Position numbers and translations under genes: made by a program. Below, one piece after another: positions 23,739 to 33,005 of a stretch of DNA of 64,000 nucleotides. Positions within the stretch are counted from its first letter, which is position 1; each line of letters starts with the position of its first letter. The notes beneath the pieces are model-generated. The model was not told the DNA's origin. It made no database searches and worked only from the letters and a program-made list of their open reading frames with translations. The DNA comes from Mesorhizobium loti (GTDB lineage: Bacteria > Pseudomonadota > Alphaproteobacteria > Rhizobiales > Rhizobiaceae). The stretch spans positions 1 to 64,000 of the forward strand of contig NZ_QGGH01000006.1 of NCBI RefSeq assembly GCF_003148495.1, in the 5' to 3' direction.

Positions 23739-25211
23739 CTAACGGACCTGGCTTTTGACGAAGTCCTTTACGATCGACACGATGCCGCGCGACAGCAGGC
23801 TGTCGAAGGCATCGACGAAGCGGTCGACATGCTCGCGCTGGCAGATCAGCGGCGGCTCGAGCCGGATGACGTTGCGGTTGTATTCGGTGAAGGCGACGAG
23901 CACGTCGTAGTCACGCAGCAGGAGCGCGCCGACGAAGCCAGACAACGAGCCCTTCAGCTTGTCGTCGAGCACGCTGACGATCGGCCGCAGCACCATCGGC
24001 AAGGTCTGCGAGAAGTCGTGGAACTCCAGGCCGATCATGAAACCCTTGCCGCGCACATCCTTGATGATCTTCGGGTATTTTTCCCTAAGCGCCTGCAGCC
24101 GCTGCAACAGATAGTCGCCAGTGACGGCGGCATTGTCGATCAACCCCTCATCATAGAGCACGTTGAGCCCCTCGATCGAGGTGACGCAGGCCTCGCCCAT
24201 GCCGCCGAAGGTCGCCATGGCATGGATCATCGCCGTCTTCGGCGTGCCATAGGCCTTCATGTAGACCTCGCGCCGCGCAATCATCGCGCCGACCGCCGCC
24301 TTGCCGGCGCCGAGCGACTTGGCCAGCGCGGTCACATCCGGAATGACGCCGTAATGTTCGAAGGCATAGAAGCGGCCCGAACGGCCATAGCCGCACTGCA
24401 CTTCGTCGGCGACCCACAGCACGCCGTACTGGTCGCACAGCGCGCGCAACTTCTGCCAATATTCCGCCGGCGCCTGGATGATGCCGCCGCCGCCCTGGAT
24501 GGTTTCGAGCACGATGACGCCGACCTCCGGATCGGAGCGGAACAGGCGCTCGACGGCTTCGATGTCGGCAAACGGGATGCGGACAGTGTTTTCCGCCATC
24601 TTGAAGTCGGCGCGGTAGAGCTGGCCGTCGGTGATGCCCAGCACGCCCTTGGTCTTGCCGTGGAAGGAATTCTCGGCATAGACGATCTTCGGCCGCTTCG
24701 GGCCGGCGGCGCGCTCGGCGAGCTTCACCGCCGCTTCCATGGCTTCCGAGCCGGACGAGCCCAAAAACACCATGTCGAGATCGCCGGGCGAGCATTTGGC
24801 GATGTTGTGCGCCAGAGCTGCCGCATATTGCGACATGAAGGCGATGGCGATTTCCTGGCGCTTCTCTTCCTGGAATTTCTTGCGTGCTTCCAGGATGCGC
24901 GGATGGTTGTGGCCGAAGGCCAGCGAACCGAAGCCACCGAAGAAATCGAGGATCCTGCGGCCGTTCTGGTCGATGTAGAACATGCCTTCGGCGCGCTCGA
25001 TCTTGATCTTGTGGAAGCCAAGCAGCTTCATGAAATGCAGCTGGCCGGGGTTGAGATGCGCCTTGAACAGGTCGGTCATGCGGGCGACATCCATCGCCTT
25101 GGCCTGCTCGACGCTGATCAGGTCGGGCTTGGCGATGGTGGCGGGCGACAGCGACGGCGCGCTGACCATGGTGCGCACATTGGTCTGTTCGGGCTTGGCC
25201 ATGACGGTCAT
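23739..25211 (-). CDS. Class III PLP aminotransferase
   Basis: A 490-residue aminotransferase of the acetylornithine/4-aminobutyrate fold. FLGSSGSEAMEAAVKLA binds the PLP phosphate, Asp269 lies in VLWVADEVQCGYGRSG and Lys298 in ALAKSLGAG is the Schiff-base lysine. It is longer than the usual 400-450 residues because of a 50-residue N-terminal extension and an extra helical region near 395-430. ATG 25211 follows AGGAG at good spacing. It lies inside a cluster for a polyprenyl-linked sugar, so an amino-sugar or amino-alcohol product is possible; an ornithine or GABA role is not supported by neighbours. Confidence 0.82.
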   Translation of the reverse strand: MTVMAKPEQTNVRTMVSAPSLSPATIAKPDLISVEQAKAMDVARMTDLFKAHLNPGQLHFMKLLGFHKIKIERAEGMFYIDQNGRRILDFFGGFGSLAFGHNHPRILEARKKFQEEKRQEIAIAFMSQYAAALAHNIAKCSPGDLDMVFLGSSGSEAMEAAVKLAERAAGPKRPKIVYAENSFHGKTKGVLGITDGQLYRADFKMAENTVRIPFADIEAVERLFRSDPEVGVIVLETIQGGGGIIQAPAEYWQKLRALCDQYGVLWVADEVQCGYGRSGRFYAFEHYGVIPDVTALAKSLGAGKAAVGAMIARREVYMKAYGTPKTAMIHAMATFGGMGEACVTSIEGLNVLYDEGLIDNAAVTGDYLLQRLQALREKYPKIIKDVRGKGFMIGLEFHDFSQTLPMVLRPIVSVLDDKLKGSLSGFVGALLLRDYDVLVAFTEYNRNVIRLEPPLICQREHVDRFVDAFDSLLSRGIVSIVKDFVKSQVR

Positions 25212-25273
25212 TTCAATCTCCTGTCTGCACGCACGACCAGGATCGTGCGCAACGAACGCTGTTTTGCGAGCCG

Positions 25274-26281
25274 CTATTCGGCGGGCACATGTGTGGTGGC
25301 GACTGCGTGACCGGCCTTCTTGGCGCGGTACTCGCTATAGGCGGCGATCAGCATGTCCTCGTCGCGATATTGCGGCACCCAGCCGAGCTGACGCCCGGCC
25401 TTGGACACGTCGAGCACGCACTCCTCGTCGGCAATCAGATATTGCTCCGGATCCATGATCGGCATGTTCATGAGGTCGAGCAGGTCGAGCGTGCGCTTGA
25501 CCGCCCAGCCCGGTGTCGGGATCAGGATCGATTTCGAGCCGGCGTGCCTGATCAGGTCGCCGAGCAGCTTCTTCACCGGCGGCGGGTTGAGCGAACCCAA
25601 ATTATAGGCCTCATTGGGCACACCGGCTTTCCAAGCCGCGCGGGCAGCTTCCGCACAATCGAAAACAGAAATGAACTGATAGGGGTTCCTGCCCGAACCG
25701 ATCATCGGCACCGGCAAACTCCAGTCGATCAGCTTGAACAGCTTTTCCAGGATGCCGAGCCGGCCGGGGCCGATGATCAAACGCGGGCGAAACAGCGAGA
25801 TCGACATGCCGCGTTTGCGCCATTCCGCCGCCAGCTCCTCGGTCTTCTGCTTCGACCAGCCATATTCGCCAAGCGGCGCGACCGGATGTTCTTCGGTCAT
25901 CGGCTGGGTGACCGTGTGGCCGTAGATCATATCGGTCGTGTAGTGGACGAGCTTGGCTGCGCCGGCTCTGTCCATGGCCTGCATGATGTGCTCGGTGCCA
26001 TGGAAATTCACCGGAAAGAAGAAATCGTGCCGCTTGGCGCGCACCTGGATCGGCGACAGCATCTTGGCCGACAGATTGTAGATCATGTCGTCGGCCTTGA
26101 GCCCAACCGAAGCGACCGACGCCGGATCGGTGACGTCGCATTGGATAAAGCGGACGCTACGGTAATGCGGCAGGTCGCTCTTGACGATGTCAGCGACGAC
26201 AACCTCTTCACCATCGGCCACAAGCTTCGGGGCAAGGTGGCGGCCGACGAAACCGTCGCCGCCGAAAATCACATGTCTCAT
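25274..26281 (-). CDS. NAD(P)-dependent epimerase/reductase (extended SDR)
   Basis: A 335-residue extended SDR with MRHVIFGGDGFVGRHLAPKL (GxxGxxG), KLVHYTTDMIYG and the catalytic YGWSK. The C-terminal domain has FRPRLIIGPGRLG, typical of nucleotide-sugar epimerases and 3-beta-HSD-like reductases. Its ATG overlaps the stop of the SMR-like gene as ATGA. In mycobacteria decaprenyl-phospho-ribose is epimerised by the DprE1 oxidase and the DprE2 reductase, an SDR; this protein could be the partner reductase for the DprE1-like oxidase here, although it is an extended and not a classical SDR (inference). Confidence 0.78.
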   Translation of the reverse strand: MRHVIFGGDGFVGRHLAPKLVADGEEVVVADIVKSDLPHYRSVRFIQCDVTDPASVASVGLKADDMIYNLSAKMLSPIQVRAKRHDFFFPVNFHGTEHIMQAMDRAGAAKLVHYTTDMIYGHTVTQPMTEEHPVAPLGEYGWSKQKTEELAAEWRKRGMSISLFRPRLIIGPGRLGILEKLFKLIDWSLPVPMIGSGRNPYQFISVFDCAEAARAAWKAGVPNEAYNLGSLNPPPVKKLLGDLIRHAGSKSILIPTPGWAVKRTLDLLDLMNMPIMDPEQYLIADEECVLDVSKAGRQLGWVPQYRDEDMLIAAYSEYRAKKAGHAVATTHVPAE

Positions 26282-26712
26282 CGAACGATCTCGTTTGCTT
26301 GGATCTTGTCGGGCGTGATGGAAGCCGCCTGGTCCTCACGCTCTCGCCCGCTCTGCGCGATCAGCACCGTGCCGACGCAGATGAAGGCGATGCCGGCGAT
26401 GCGCCAGCCATTGAGATCCTCGCGGAAGACGAAATAGGCGAAGATGGCGACGGCGACATAGGCGAGGCTGAGGAACGGATAGGCGAAGGAAAGCTCGACC
26501 TTGGACAGCACATAGAGATGCGAGGCCATCGAGATGACAAAGGTGCAGAGGCCCAGGAACACCCAAGGGCTGAAGACGATCTGCAACAGCTTGACGAGCG
26601 GATTGACGCCCTCGAACGAGATCGGCCCGAGCGACATCATGCCTTGCTTCAGCATCAGCTGTGCAGCAGCATTGGTCATGACCGTAAAGAGAATGAAGAC
26701 GATGTATTTCAT
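26278..26712 (-). CDS. Four-helix SMR/EamA-like membrane protein, possible lipid-sugar flippase
   Basis: A 144-residue protein with four hydrophobic helices (residues 3-22, 44-65, 72-95 and 102-120) and a hydrophilic C-terminal tail. MTNAAAQLMLKQGM and LSFAYPFLSLAYVAVAIFAY match the small multidrug resistance/ArnE-ArnF pattern. ArnE/ArnF move undecaprenyl-phospho-aminoarabinose across the inner membrane. Given the linked DprE1-like and UbiA genes, translocation of a polyprenyl-phosphate sugar is more likely than drug efflux (inference). It overlaps the epimerase gene by ATGA, and its start lies 125 nt after the DprE1-like stop. Confidence 0.72.
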   Translation of the reverse strand: MKYIVFILFTVMTNAAAQLMLKQGMMSLGPISFEGVNPLVKLLQIVFSPWVFLGLCTFVISMASHLYVLSKVELSFAYPFLSLAYVAVAIFAYFVFREDLNGWRIAGIAFICVGTVLIAQSGREREDQAASITPDKIQANEIVR

Positions 26713-26836
26713 GTGTTCTAAGCCACCCCTTCACGCTTCCTATTACAAACCCGCAAACATTTCGTGAAGCCACAAGAATGTTTTGAGTGAACCGTCGATT
26801 TAACGATCCGGTAACCAATAATTACTCGAGTTTTAT

Positions 26837-28189
26837 CTATTCCGCCGCCTCGACCGCACCTCGCCGCGTGTCCAGATTCCTTGCCGTCCGCACCCAGAAA
26901 TCAGACATGAAGGCGGGATCGCGCAGGGCCTCCAACCGTGGCCATTCGGGAAAGGACGAAGCGAAGATGTCGGCGCCCATGCGGGCGTCCTTGTAGGGGT
27001 TGACCGCGCCACCAGCCTCGACCGTGATCCGATCGAGATCTCGCAACAAGGCGAGCGTCGCTGCACCCCTGTTGGGGAAATCCAGCGTCAGCGTGTAGCC
27101 GGGGCGCGGGAACGAGAGCAGCGCCGGCGAGCGGATGGAGCCGAAGCGTTTCAGCACGGTGAGGAACGAGCCCTGCCCGGCTTGCCTTGCAGCCGCCAGC
27201 AGCGCCGGCACGGCCTCGCGCGCCGCCGCTTCCGGCACCACGCTCTGGTGCTGGAAAAGCCCTTTCGGCCCGTAAAGCCGGTTCCAGTCGCGCACGCCGT
27301 CAAGCGGAAAGAAGAAGCCCTGATATCCGGTCTGGCGCGCCACTGTTGCCCTGCCCTTCTTCCACCTGTAGGCGGCGTTGAAGGCAGTCAGGAACGGCCG
27401 GTTGAGCACATTGAACGGCGGCTGGACCGGCACCGAGAGATTGCCGCCGGCGCGCGAGGCGGCATGCGAGCCGTGTTCGGCGTGATTGCCTGACAGCAGC
27501 AGCCCGCGACCGCTGTTGCGACCGCCGGCAAGCTGGTCGATCCAGGCAACGGCGTATTCATTGGCCTGATCGGCAGCCTCGGCCAGGTCGAAAAATTCGC
27601 CGAGGTCGCGAAACGGCGTCGCCTTCTCGACGATGTCGAGGGAAGGAACCCGCATCAGCCGGATCGAGGCCGACAGGATGAGGCCCGTCAGCCCCATGCC
27701 GCCGATCGTCGCTGCAAACAGCCGCGCATTGCCCGATGCCGAGCAGCGAAGGGTCTTGCCGTCGGACCTGAGCAGCGTGAAGCTCTCGACATGGCAGCCG
27801 AATGTGCCGCGCCGGTGATGGTTCTTGCCATGCACGTCATTGGCGATGGCGCCGCCGAGCGTGACGAATTGGGTGCCTGGCACAACCGCCGGAAAGAAGC
27901 CGTAGGGGGCAGCGTGGGCGATGATGTCGGACAACAGCAAGCCGGCATCCGCTTCGAGAACACCGGTTTCGGCGTTGAAGGCGCGGATCCGGTTCAGCGA
28001 TCGCATATCGACGACCGCACCCGCCTGGTTCTGGCAGGAATCCCCGTAGGAGCGACCGTTGCCATAGGCAAGCAAAGACTCCGGCTTCGCCTGACCGCCC
28101 TTCAGCAGCGCGATCGCCTCATCGGCACCGATGGCGCGTGGCGCCGGCGGTGTGGCAAGACCAAAGCTCGGGAACCGCTCCGTGGCCAT
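26837..28189 (-). CDS. FAD-binding oxidoreductase, DprE1-like (polyprenyl-phospho-ribose 2'-oxidase type)
   Basis: A 450-residue flavoprotein. The FAD_binding_4 domain has LLAYGNGRSYGDSCQNQAG, PAVVPGTQFVTLGGAIANDV and the HGKNHHRRGTFG loop; that His/Lys-rich loop near residue 120 corresponds to the region of DprE1 where FAD is bound. The C-terminal half carries the ALO-like substrate domain. In mycobacteria DprE1 oxidises decaprenylphosphoryl-ribose at C2' as the first half of epimerisation to arabinose. It sits 2 nt after the HAD-UbiA gene, the very gene whose mycobacterial counterpart makes the DprE1 substrate, which strongly supports the assignment to that chemistry. Confidence 0.82.
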   Translation of the reverse strand: MATERFPSFGLATPPAPRAIGADEAIALLKGGQAKPESLLAYGNGRSYGDSCQNQAGAVVDMRSLNRIRAFNAETGVLEADAGLLLSDIIAHAAPYGFFPAVVPGTQFVTLGGAIANDVHGKNHHRRGTFGCHVESFTLLRSDGKTLRCSASGNARLFAATIGGMGLTGLILSASIRLMRVPSLDIVEKATPFRDLGEFFDLAEAADQANEYAVAWIDQLAGGRNSGRGLLLSGNHAEHGSHAASRAGGNLSVPVQPPFNVLNRPFLTAFNAAYRWKKGRATVARQTGYQGFFFPLDGVRDWNRLYGPKGLFQHQSVVPEAAAREAVPALLAAARQAGQGSFLTVLKRFGSIRSPALLSFPRPGYTLTLDFPNRGAATLALLRDLDRITVEAGGAVNPYKDARMGADIFASSFPEWPRLEALRDPAFMSDFWVRTARNLDTRRGAVEAAE

Positions 28190-28191
28190 GC

Positions 28192-29625
28192 CTACCAGCC
28201 CCCGATGACCAGCATCACCGCGCCGATCAGCACCACGATCTGGCTGCGCCAGTCGCGGATGATGAACACGACCGGATCGTCATGCATCTCGTTGCGACGT
28301 GCCAGGATCCAGACGCGCATGGTGAGATAAAGCACGATCGGCGCCAGCGGCCAGATCAGCCACGGATGCGGATAAAGCTGGCGCACCGCGACACTATCCA
28401 TGTAGAGCGCCAGAACCAGCGCCGAGGAGAAGGCCGAGGCCATGCCGGCCTGGGCGACGATCTCCTGGTCTTCGGTGCGATAGCCGCGCCCGGCAATGCG
28501 CTCCCCAGGCGGAATGACGGTGGTGCGCAGTTCGACAAAGCGCTTCACCAGCGCCAGCGACAGGAAGAAGAAGATCGAGAAGGCAAGCAGCCAGAACGAG
28601 ACATCGACGCCGGTCGCCGCCGCACCGGCCAGGACGCGGATGGTATAGAGACCGGCGAGCGTCAGCACGTCGACCAGCAGCATGCGCTTGAACGACAGCG
28701 AATAGGCCGTGGTGACGACCATGTAGCCGCCGAGCACAGCCAGGAATTCGGGCGGCAGAAACAGCCCCGTGCCGATGCCGATCGCCAAAAGCACCGCGAT
28801 CGCGCCAAGCCCGAACGGGATCGACAGCGCACCGCTGGCGAACGGCCTGTTGCGCTTGGTGAGGTGCTTGCGGTCGAGCGCAAGGTCGAAGAAATCGTTG
28901 AGGATGTAGATGGCCGAGGCCACCGCGCTGAACGAGACGAATGCCAGCAGGCATTCCCAGATCATGTCCCAATTGAAGTATTCGTGCGAGAGCACCATCG
29001 GCACGGCGATCAGCGAGTTCTTCAGCCACTGATGCACGCGCAGCATCTTGACGATGGTCCGCAAATTCGGCTTCGGCGCCGGCATCGTCTCGGCGCCATG
29101 TGCTGCTTGCCAGCGCGCGGCATGACGGTCGGGTGCGACGACAATCGCGTTGCGCGCGGCGTCGAAGACCTGGAGATCATGGCGACTGTTGCCGGCGTAG
29201 TCGAAGCCGCCATCGCCATAGGCCGCGATCAGCGAGGCACGCTTCCTGCCCGAGGTGAGATTGGCGAGACCATCGGTGGCCAGCACCCGGTCGAATATGC
29301 CGAGATGGCTAGCGATTGCGTCTGCGAACTTGCGCGGCGTGCCGGTCGCCAGCACGATCTTGCGACCCTCGGCATGCTCGGTCCGGAGGCGGCAAAGCAA
29401 CACCTCGCGATAGGGCAGCGATGCCGGATCGATGTCGATGCGCTGCGCGATCGCCTGCTTCAGCCGCGCCGGCCCGCCGGCGGCCCAGAACGGCACGAGG
29501 AAGATATAGAGCGGGTTCTTCTTGAGAAGGATGAATAGCCCTTCCCACAACAGGTCGGTCGCGATCAGTGTGCCATCGAGATCGACCGCAAGCGGTATTG
29601 CGTTCCTGTCCGACCGCGCATCCAT
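28192..29625 (-). CDS. HAD phosphatase-UbiA prenyltransferase fusion (polyprenyl-phosphate phosphoribosyltransferase type)
   Basis: A 477-residue fusion. Residues 10-175 are a HAD domain with the catalytic DLDGT (Asp15, Asp17) and a later GDGGFDYAGNSRHD metal region. From residue 188 follows a UbiA domain with about nine membrane helices and the NDxxDxxxD motif at 243-251, then TKRNRPFASG, the phosphoribosyltransferase-like pattern seen in mycobacterial Rv3806c. The likely job is to put phosphoribose from PRPP on polyprenyl phosphate and remove the 5-phosphate by the fused HAD domain, combining Rv3806c and Rv3807c activities (inference). It is the first gene of the collinear set, with AGGACGG before the ATG. 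Confidence 0.82.
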   Translation of the reverse strand: MDARSDRNAIPLAVDLDGTLIATDLLWEGLFILLKKNPLYIFLVPFWAAGGPARLKQAIAQRIDIDPASLPYREVLLCRLRTEHAEGRKIVLATGTPRKFADAIASHLGIFDRVLATDGLANLTSGRKRASLIAAYGDGGFDYAGNSRHDLQVFDAARNAIVVAPDRHAARWQAAHGAETMPAPKPNLRTIVKMLRVHQWLKNSLIAVPMVLSHEYFNWDMIWECLLAFVSFSAVASAIYILNDFFDLALDRKHLTKRNRPFASGALSIPFGLGAIAVLLAIGIGTGLFLPPEFLAVLGGYMVVTTAYSLSFKRMLLVDVLTLAGLYTIRVLAGAAATGVDVSFWLLAFSIFFFLSLALVKRFVELRTTVIPPGERIAGRGYRTEDQEIVAQAGMASAFSSALVLALYMDSVAVRQLYPHPWLIWPLAPIVLYLTMRVWILARRNEMHDDPVVFIIRDWRSQIVVLIGAVMLVIGGW

Positions 29626-29806
29626 GTCCGTCCTGCCCTGCCAGCGTATGATCCGGGAAACCGGAATCCCGTTGCGCGCCGCTTTTCGGCGTCTTGATGC
29701 TGGTATAGCGGGGGATGGCGTAGCGAACGTTAAAACGCCCGGTTGTAGACGGCTGCTGTGGTGGTATTTCCGGCGTCATTGTTAAACAATCGCTACCGGA
29801 AACGAT

Positions 29807-29834
29807 AAAAGGCCGAGCAAATTGCCCGGCCTTT
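29807..29834 (-). terminator. Terminator after the 29853-30116 gene
   Basis: The arms AAAGGCCG / CGGCCTTT (29808-29815 and 29827-29834) form an 8-bp hairpin with TTTT on the minus-strand 3' side, 19 nt past the stop. Confidence 0.75.
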
Positions 29835-29852
29835 CCTGTCATGCCGTCGGAA

Positions 29853-30116
29853 TTACTTGATGCGGGCGACGCCGCCCGAGATTTCGACCGTTTCCGAACC
29901 GGTCAGGGCTTCGAGGTCGCCGTTCGGCAAGGTGACGAAACAGCCATTCTGGCAGAACTCAACCGTTTCGCCTCCGGCCAGCGCGAGGTCGGTCTTGCTG
30001 CCGCCCTCCGTCACGACCAGCGTGCGGGTCTCGGCGTCCTTGTTGACCGCGCTCGCGGCATGGACCGAGCCGATGGCGGCGACCAGGGCGACGGCAGCGA
30101 CGAGAGACTTCCACAT
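29853..30116 (-). CDS. Small exported protein of unknown function
   Basis: An 87-residue protein with a signal peptide (MWKSLVAAVALVAAIGSVHA, cleavage after HAA or HA) and a short beta-rich mature part: TRTLVVTEGGSKTDLALAGG, then TVEFCQNGCFVTLPNGDLEAL. The CQNGC pair could form a disulphide or bind metal in the periplasm. I recognise the type as a recurrent small exported protein of rhizobia without a known function. The ATG at 30116 is chosen by the signal peptide; a longer reading upstream adds unrelated residues. It is monocistronic, with its own terminator. Confidence 0.7.
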   Translation of the reverse strand: MWKSLVAAVALVAAIGSVHAASAVNKDAETRTLVVTEGGSKTDLALAGGETVEFCQNGCFVTLPNGDLEALTGSETVEISGGVARIK

Positions 30117-30273
30117 GGTGCAATATCGGTGTTCCCACCGCCTCTGTTGCATTTCGCAAGGCATTTTCGCCTTTGCATGGGAGCTTATATGAGATGGAAG
30201 CTGAACCGCAACTGAATGCCGCATTCATGCCGCAATCGGCTTTCGGCGGGATTGCGGCCCACAGATCCTGGGC

Positions 30274-32778
30274 CTAGTCCGGATCGGGCTTCTTGGTCTT
30301 GCGGGACTTGGCCAGTCGCCTCTTCTCCGCCTCGGCTTCTGCCTTCACCTGTTCCTGTTCGGCGAAGTCGGCCTCGATCTTGTCGTCGTCGGTCGGCCAG
30401 GCCTTGGGCTTGTGGATCTCGACGACGGCGCGCGGCGTCGAGGGAATTTCGATGTGCTCGCCGCTGAATCTTTCGAGCACGGCAAAACGGATGTCGTTTT
30501 GCGCGATGTTGCCGTTCATCACGTCGGCCAGGAACACGCGGATCTCGAATTCGAGCGCTGCTGTGCCGAAATTGGAAAACAGCACGAAGGGTTCGGGGTT
30601 CTTCAGCACCAGCGGGTGGCTGCGTGCGATCTCCAGCAGGATGGCATGAACCTGCTTGACGTCGCTGCCATAGGCGACGCCGACCTTGATGTCGACGCGA
30701 CCGAGCTTGTTGCGGTGCGTCCAGTTGCCGACGGCGTTATTGATCAGGTTCGAATTGGGCAGAATCACCGACTGCCGCTGGAAGGTCTCGATCTCGGTGG
30801 CGCGCACGCTGATCTTCTTGACCGTTCCGCTGACATCGCCGGCGACGATCCAGTCGCCGACCTTGAACGGCCGCTCGGCCAAAAGGATCAGGCCGGAGAC
30901 GAAATTGGAAACCACATTCTGCAGGCCAAAACCGATACCGAGGGAAAGAGCGCCGGCGACCAGAGCAAGACTGGACAGGTCGATGCCCGCCGCCGAGATG
31001 CCGACGAGGGCCGCAAGCGCGACGCCGGCATAGCCGACCGCCAGCCGGATCGAATTGCGCACCCCGGTATCGACCTTGCCGCGCGCCATCACCGAACCGT
31101 CGAGCCAGCCCTGGAACCAGCGCGTCAGGAAATAGCCGATGACGAAGACGACGATGCCCGAAAGGATGCCGGTGACCGAAATCGTCACCGAGCCGATATT
31201 GATCCCGGTTGCGAGCTTGTAGGCCCAGGCCTCGATGTCGCCAGGCTGGAAGCCCCACATCAGCAGGATCAACGGCAGGAACACCAGCACGATCATCACA
31301 TTGATAGCGACGCTGACGACAAGGCCGAGCTGGTCGAGCGCGGTATCCTCGTAGCTAGAATTGGCCGACAGCCAGCGCCCGACGGAGGTGTTGGCGAAAG
31401 CGCCCTCCTCGCCGATCGCCCGCGCCGACAGGAAGCCGATATAGGCGGTGATCAAGACGGTGCCCGTGACGACGACCTGCGAAGAGACAAACAGGCCAAG
31501 ACCGATATAGCCGAGCAGTGCGGCGACTATGGTGAACAGACCAAGCGCAAGTGATGTATATCGCAGCCACGCCGGCCACGGCCGCCAGCTTCCGTCACGC
31601 GCTTTGAAAGGCCTCAGCATCGCCATCAGGATCAGGATGACGCCGACGATGATGGTGGCGCCGAAACTGCGGGCGATGGTCAGCGAAAGCGGCGAGCCCA
31701 TCTTGTCGTTAACGATCGACAGGAAATAGTTGAAGCCGATGACCACCGCCATGGCGGTCGTCAACCGCACCAGCCAGCGCGCCGGCCCCGTTTCGACCGG
31801 TATAAGGCGCCAGTTCGGCAGTCGCGGCGACAGTGCTGCATTGGTCAGCCGGTTAACGCAGAACACAACGCCGATGACGGCCGCCAGCGCATTGAGGAAC
31901 AGACCAATGTCGCCCCGCAAGACATTGTAATAATTGAAAAAGAAGATGGTCGAGCCGAGAAAGGCGCCGACCGCCAGCGTCGGCAGTAATGTCGACCAGA
32001 AGGCCACCGACAGGCGGCTGAGATAGGACGGGTCTTCATTGGTGGGGTCGGCTTCGAACACGCGCCCGAACAGGCGCCTGCCGCCGACCAGCAGCACCAG
32101 TGCCAGCCCGAGCGCCACGAAGGTTGCCGCCAGGATAGCCTGGAACTTGAACTTGAAGGCGAAGCTCAGCCAGGACGACACCGCCTTGTAGAAATTGCCG
32201 AATTCATCCCTGGCGTCGGAGAACACCTGCGGGCTCAGTGCATCGGACAGCACGTAGCGCTTGGTCAAAAGGTTACGGAACAGCTCGCTGCGCATGTTGC
32301 CGATCTTGTCGATCAGCCCGCTGATGCGGATAGAGAGCGTTTGCGCCACGGCGATGACCGAGTTGATTTCCGCCTTTTCCGACACCAGAGCCTGGCGTTC
32401 GCCGCTGACGATGTCAGGCTCCGGCGGCTGGCCGGCGGCGGGCGCAGCGCCAAGCTGCTCGAGCCGGCTGTTGATCTCGCCAAGGCGTGTGCGGAAGGCC
32501 AGCGCGCTGTTCAGCGATTGGTGTGACAGTTCCTCCAACTGCAAGCGGATATCGACGAGGCTGCCGTCGTCCTCGGCGTCCTGCTGGATCTGCTTCTCGA
32601 AATTGTCGGTCTTGGTCGTCAGGCTCTGCAGGATCTTCTGCTGGTCGGCGACCAGTCCGGCAGGCGCCTGGCCAAGCCCTTGTGCCACCGCATCGAACGA
32701 CGGCGGCGCCGATACGACAAGCGTGAGGATCAAAATGAGACGAAGCAATCGGAAAAGCATGACTTGTTGGCGACTCAT
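30274..32778 (-). CDS. Mechanosensitive ion channel with DUF3772 periplasmic domain (MscS/MscK-like)
   Basis: A large channel protein of 834 residues from ATG 32778. A signal anchor (residues 8-30) precedes a coiled-coil-rich DUF3772 periplasmic domain to about residue 190, then some ten membrane helices. The MscS core is near residues 600-760: DLSSLALVAGALSLGIGFGLQNVVSNFVSG is the pore-lining helix with its Gly/Ala pattern, and ERPFKVGDWIVAGDVSGTVK begins the beta domain. It should open on membrane tension to release solutes, fitting an organism that accumulates betaines. The C-terminal tail is charged and Lys/Glu-rich. The exact start is uncertain between TTG 32793, ATG 32778 and ATG 32760. 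Confidence 0.85.
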   Translation of the reverse strand: MSRQQVMLFRLLRLILILTLVVSAPPSFDAVAQGLGQAPAGLVADQQKILQSLTTKTDNFEKQIQQDAEDDGSLVDIRLQLEELSHQSLNSALAFRTRLGEINSRLEQLGAAPAAGQPPEPDIVSGERQALVSEKAEINSVIAVAQTLSIRISGLIDKIGNMRSELFRNLLTKRYVLSDALSPQVFSDARDEFGNFYKAVSSWLSFAFKFKFQAILAATFVALGLALVLLVGGRRLFGRVFEADPTNEDPSYLSRLSVAFWSTLLPTLAVGAFLGSTIFFFNYYNVLRGDIGLFLNALAAVIGVVFCVNRLTNAALSPRLPNWRLIPVETGPARWLVRLTTAMAVVIGFNYFLSIVNDKMGSPLSLTIARSFGATIIVGVILILMAMLRPFKARDGSWRPWPAWLRYTSLALGLFTIVAALLGYIGLGLFVSSQVVVTGTVLITAYIGFLSARAIGEEGAFANTSVGRWLSANSSYEDTALDQLGLVVSVAINVMIVLVFLPLILLMWGFQPGDIEAWAYKLATGINIGSVTISVTGILSGIVVFVIGYFLTRWFQGWLDGSVMARGKVDTGVRNSIRLAVGYAGVALAALVGISAAGIDLSSLALVAGALSLGIGFGLQNVVSNFVSGLILLAERPFKVGDWIVAGDVSGTVKKISVRATEIETFQRQSVILPNSNLINNAVGNWTHRNKLGRVDIKVGVAYGSDVKQVHAILLEIARSHPLVLKNPEPFVLFSNFGTAALEFEIRVFLADVMNGNIAQNDIRFAVLERFSGEHIEIPSTPRAVVEIHKPKAWPTDDDKIEADFAEQEQVKAEAEAEKRRLAKSRKTKKPDPD

Positions 32779-33005
32779 GGACGGCAAAGGCAATTTGAAA
32801 GCCTGTCCTTGATAAAGACGGCCATATCATGGGGCAAGCCGTCGCATCGATCACTCACCCCGGCCTGATCGGCGGCTCATCCGATCATTGTCCCTGTTGA
32901 TCCCTGAGCAATGCGTCGGCCAGTCGAAAGGCAATGGCGCAATATTGGCTTTGCGGATGCGGCCTGCTCTATAGTCTGCCGCATCGCCCGAACCGGATGA
33001 CATCA

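Noticed and set aside
23829..25310. 493-codon frame antisense to the class III aminotransferase
   Set aside because: No recognisable family; the sense-strand gene has complete PLP motifs.
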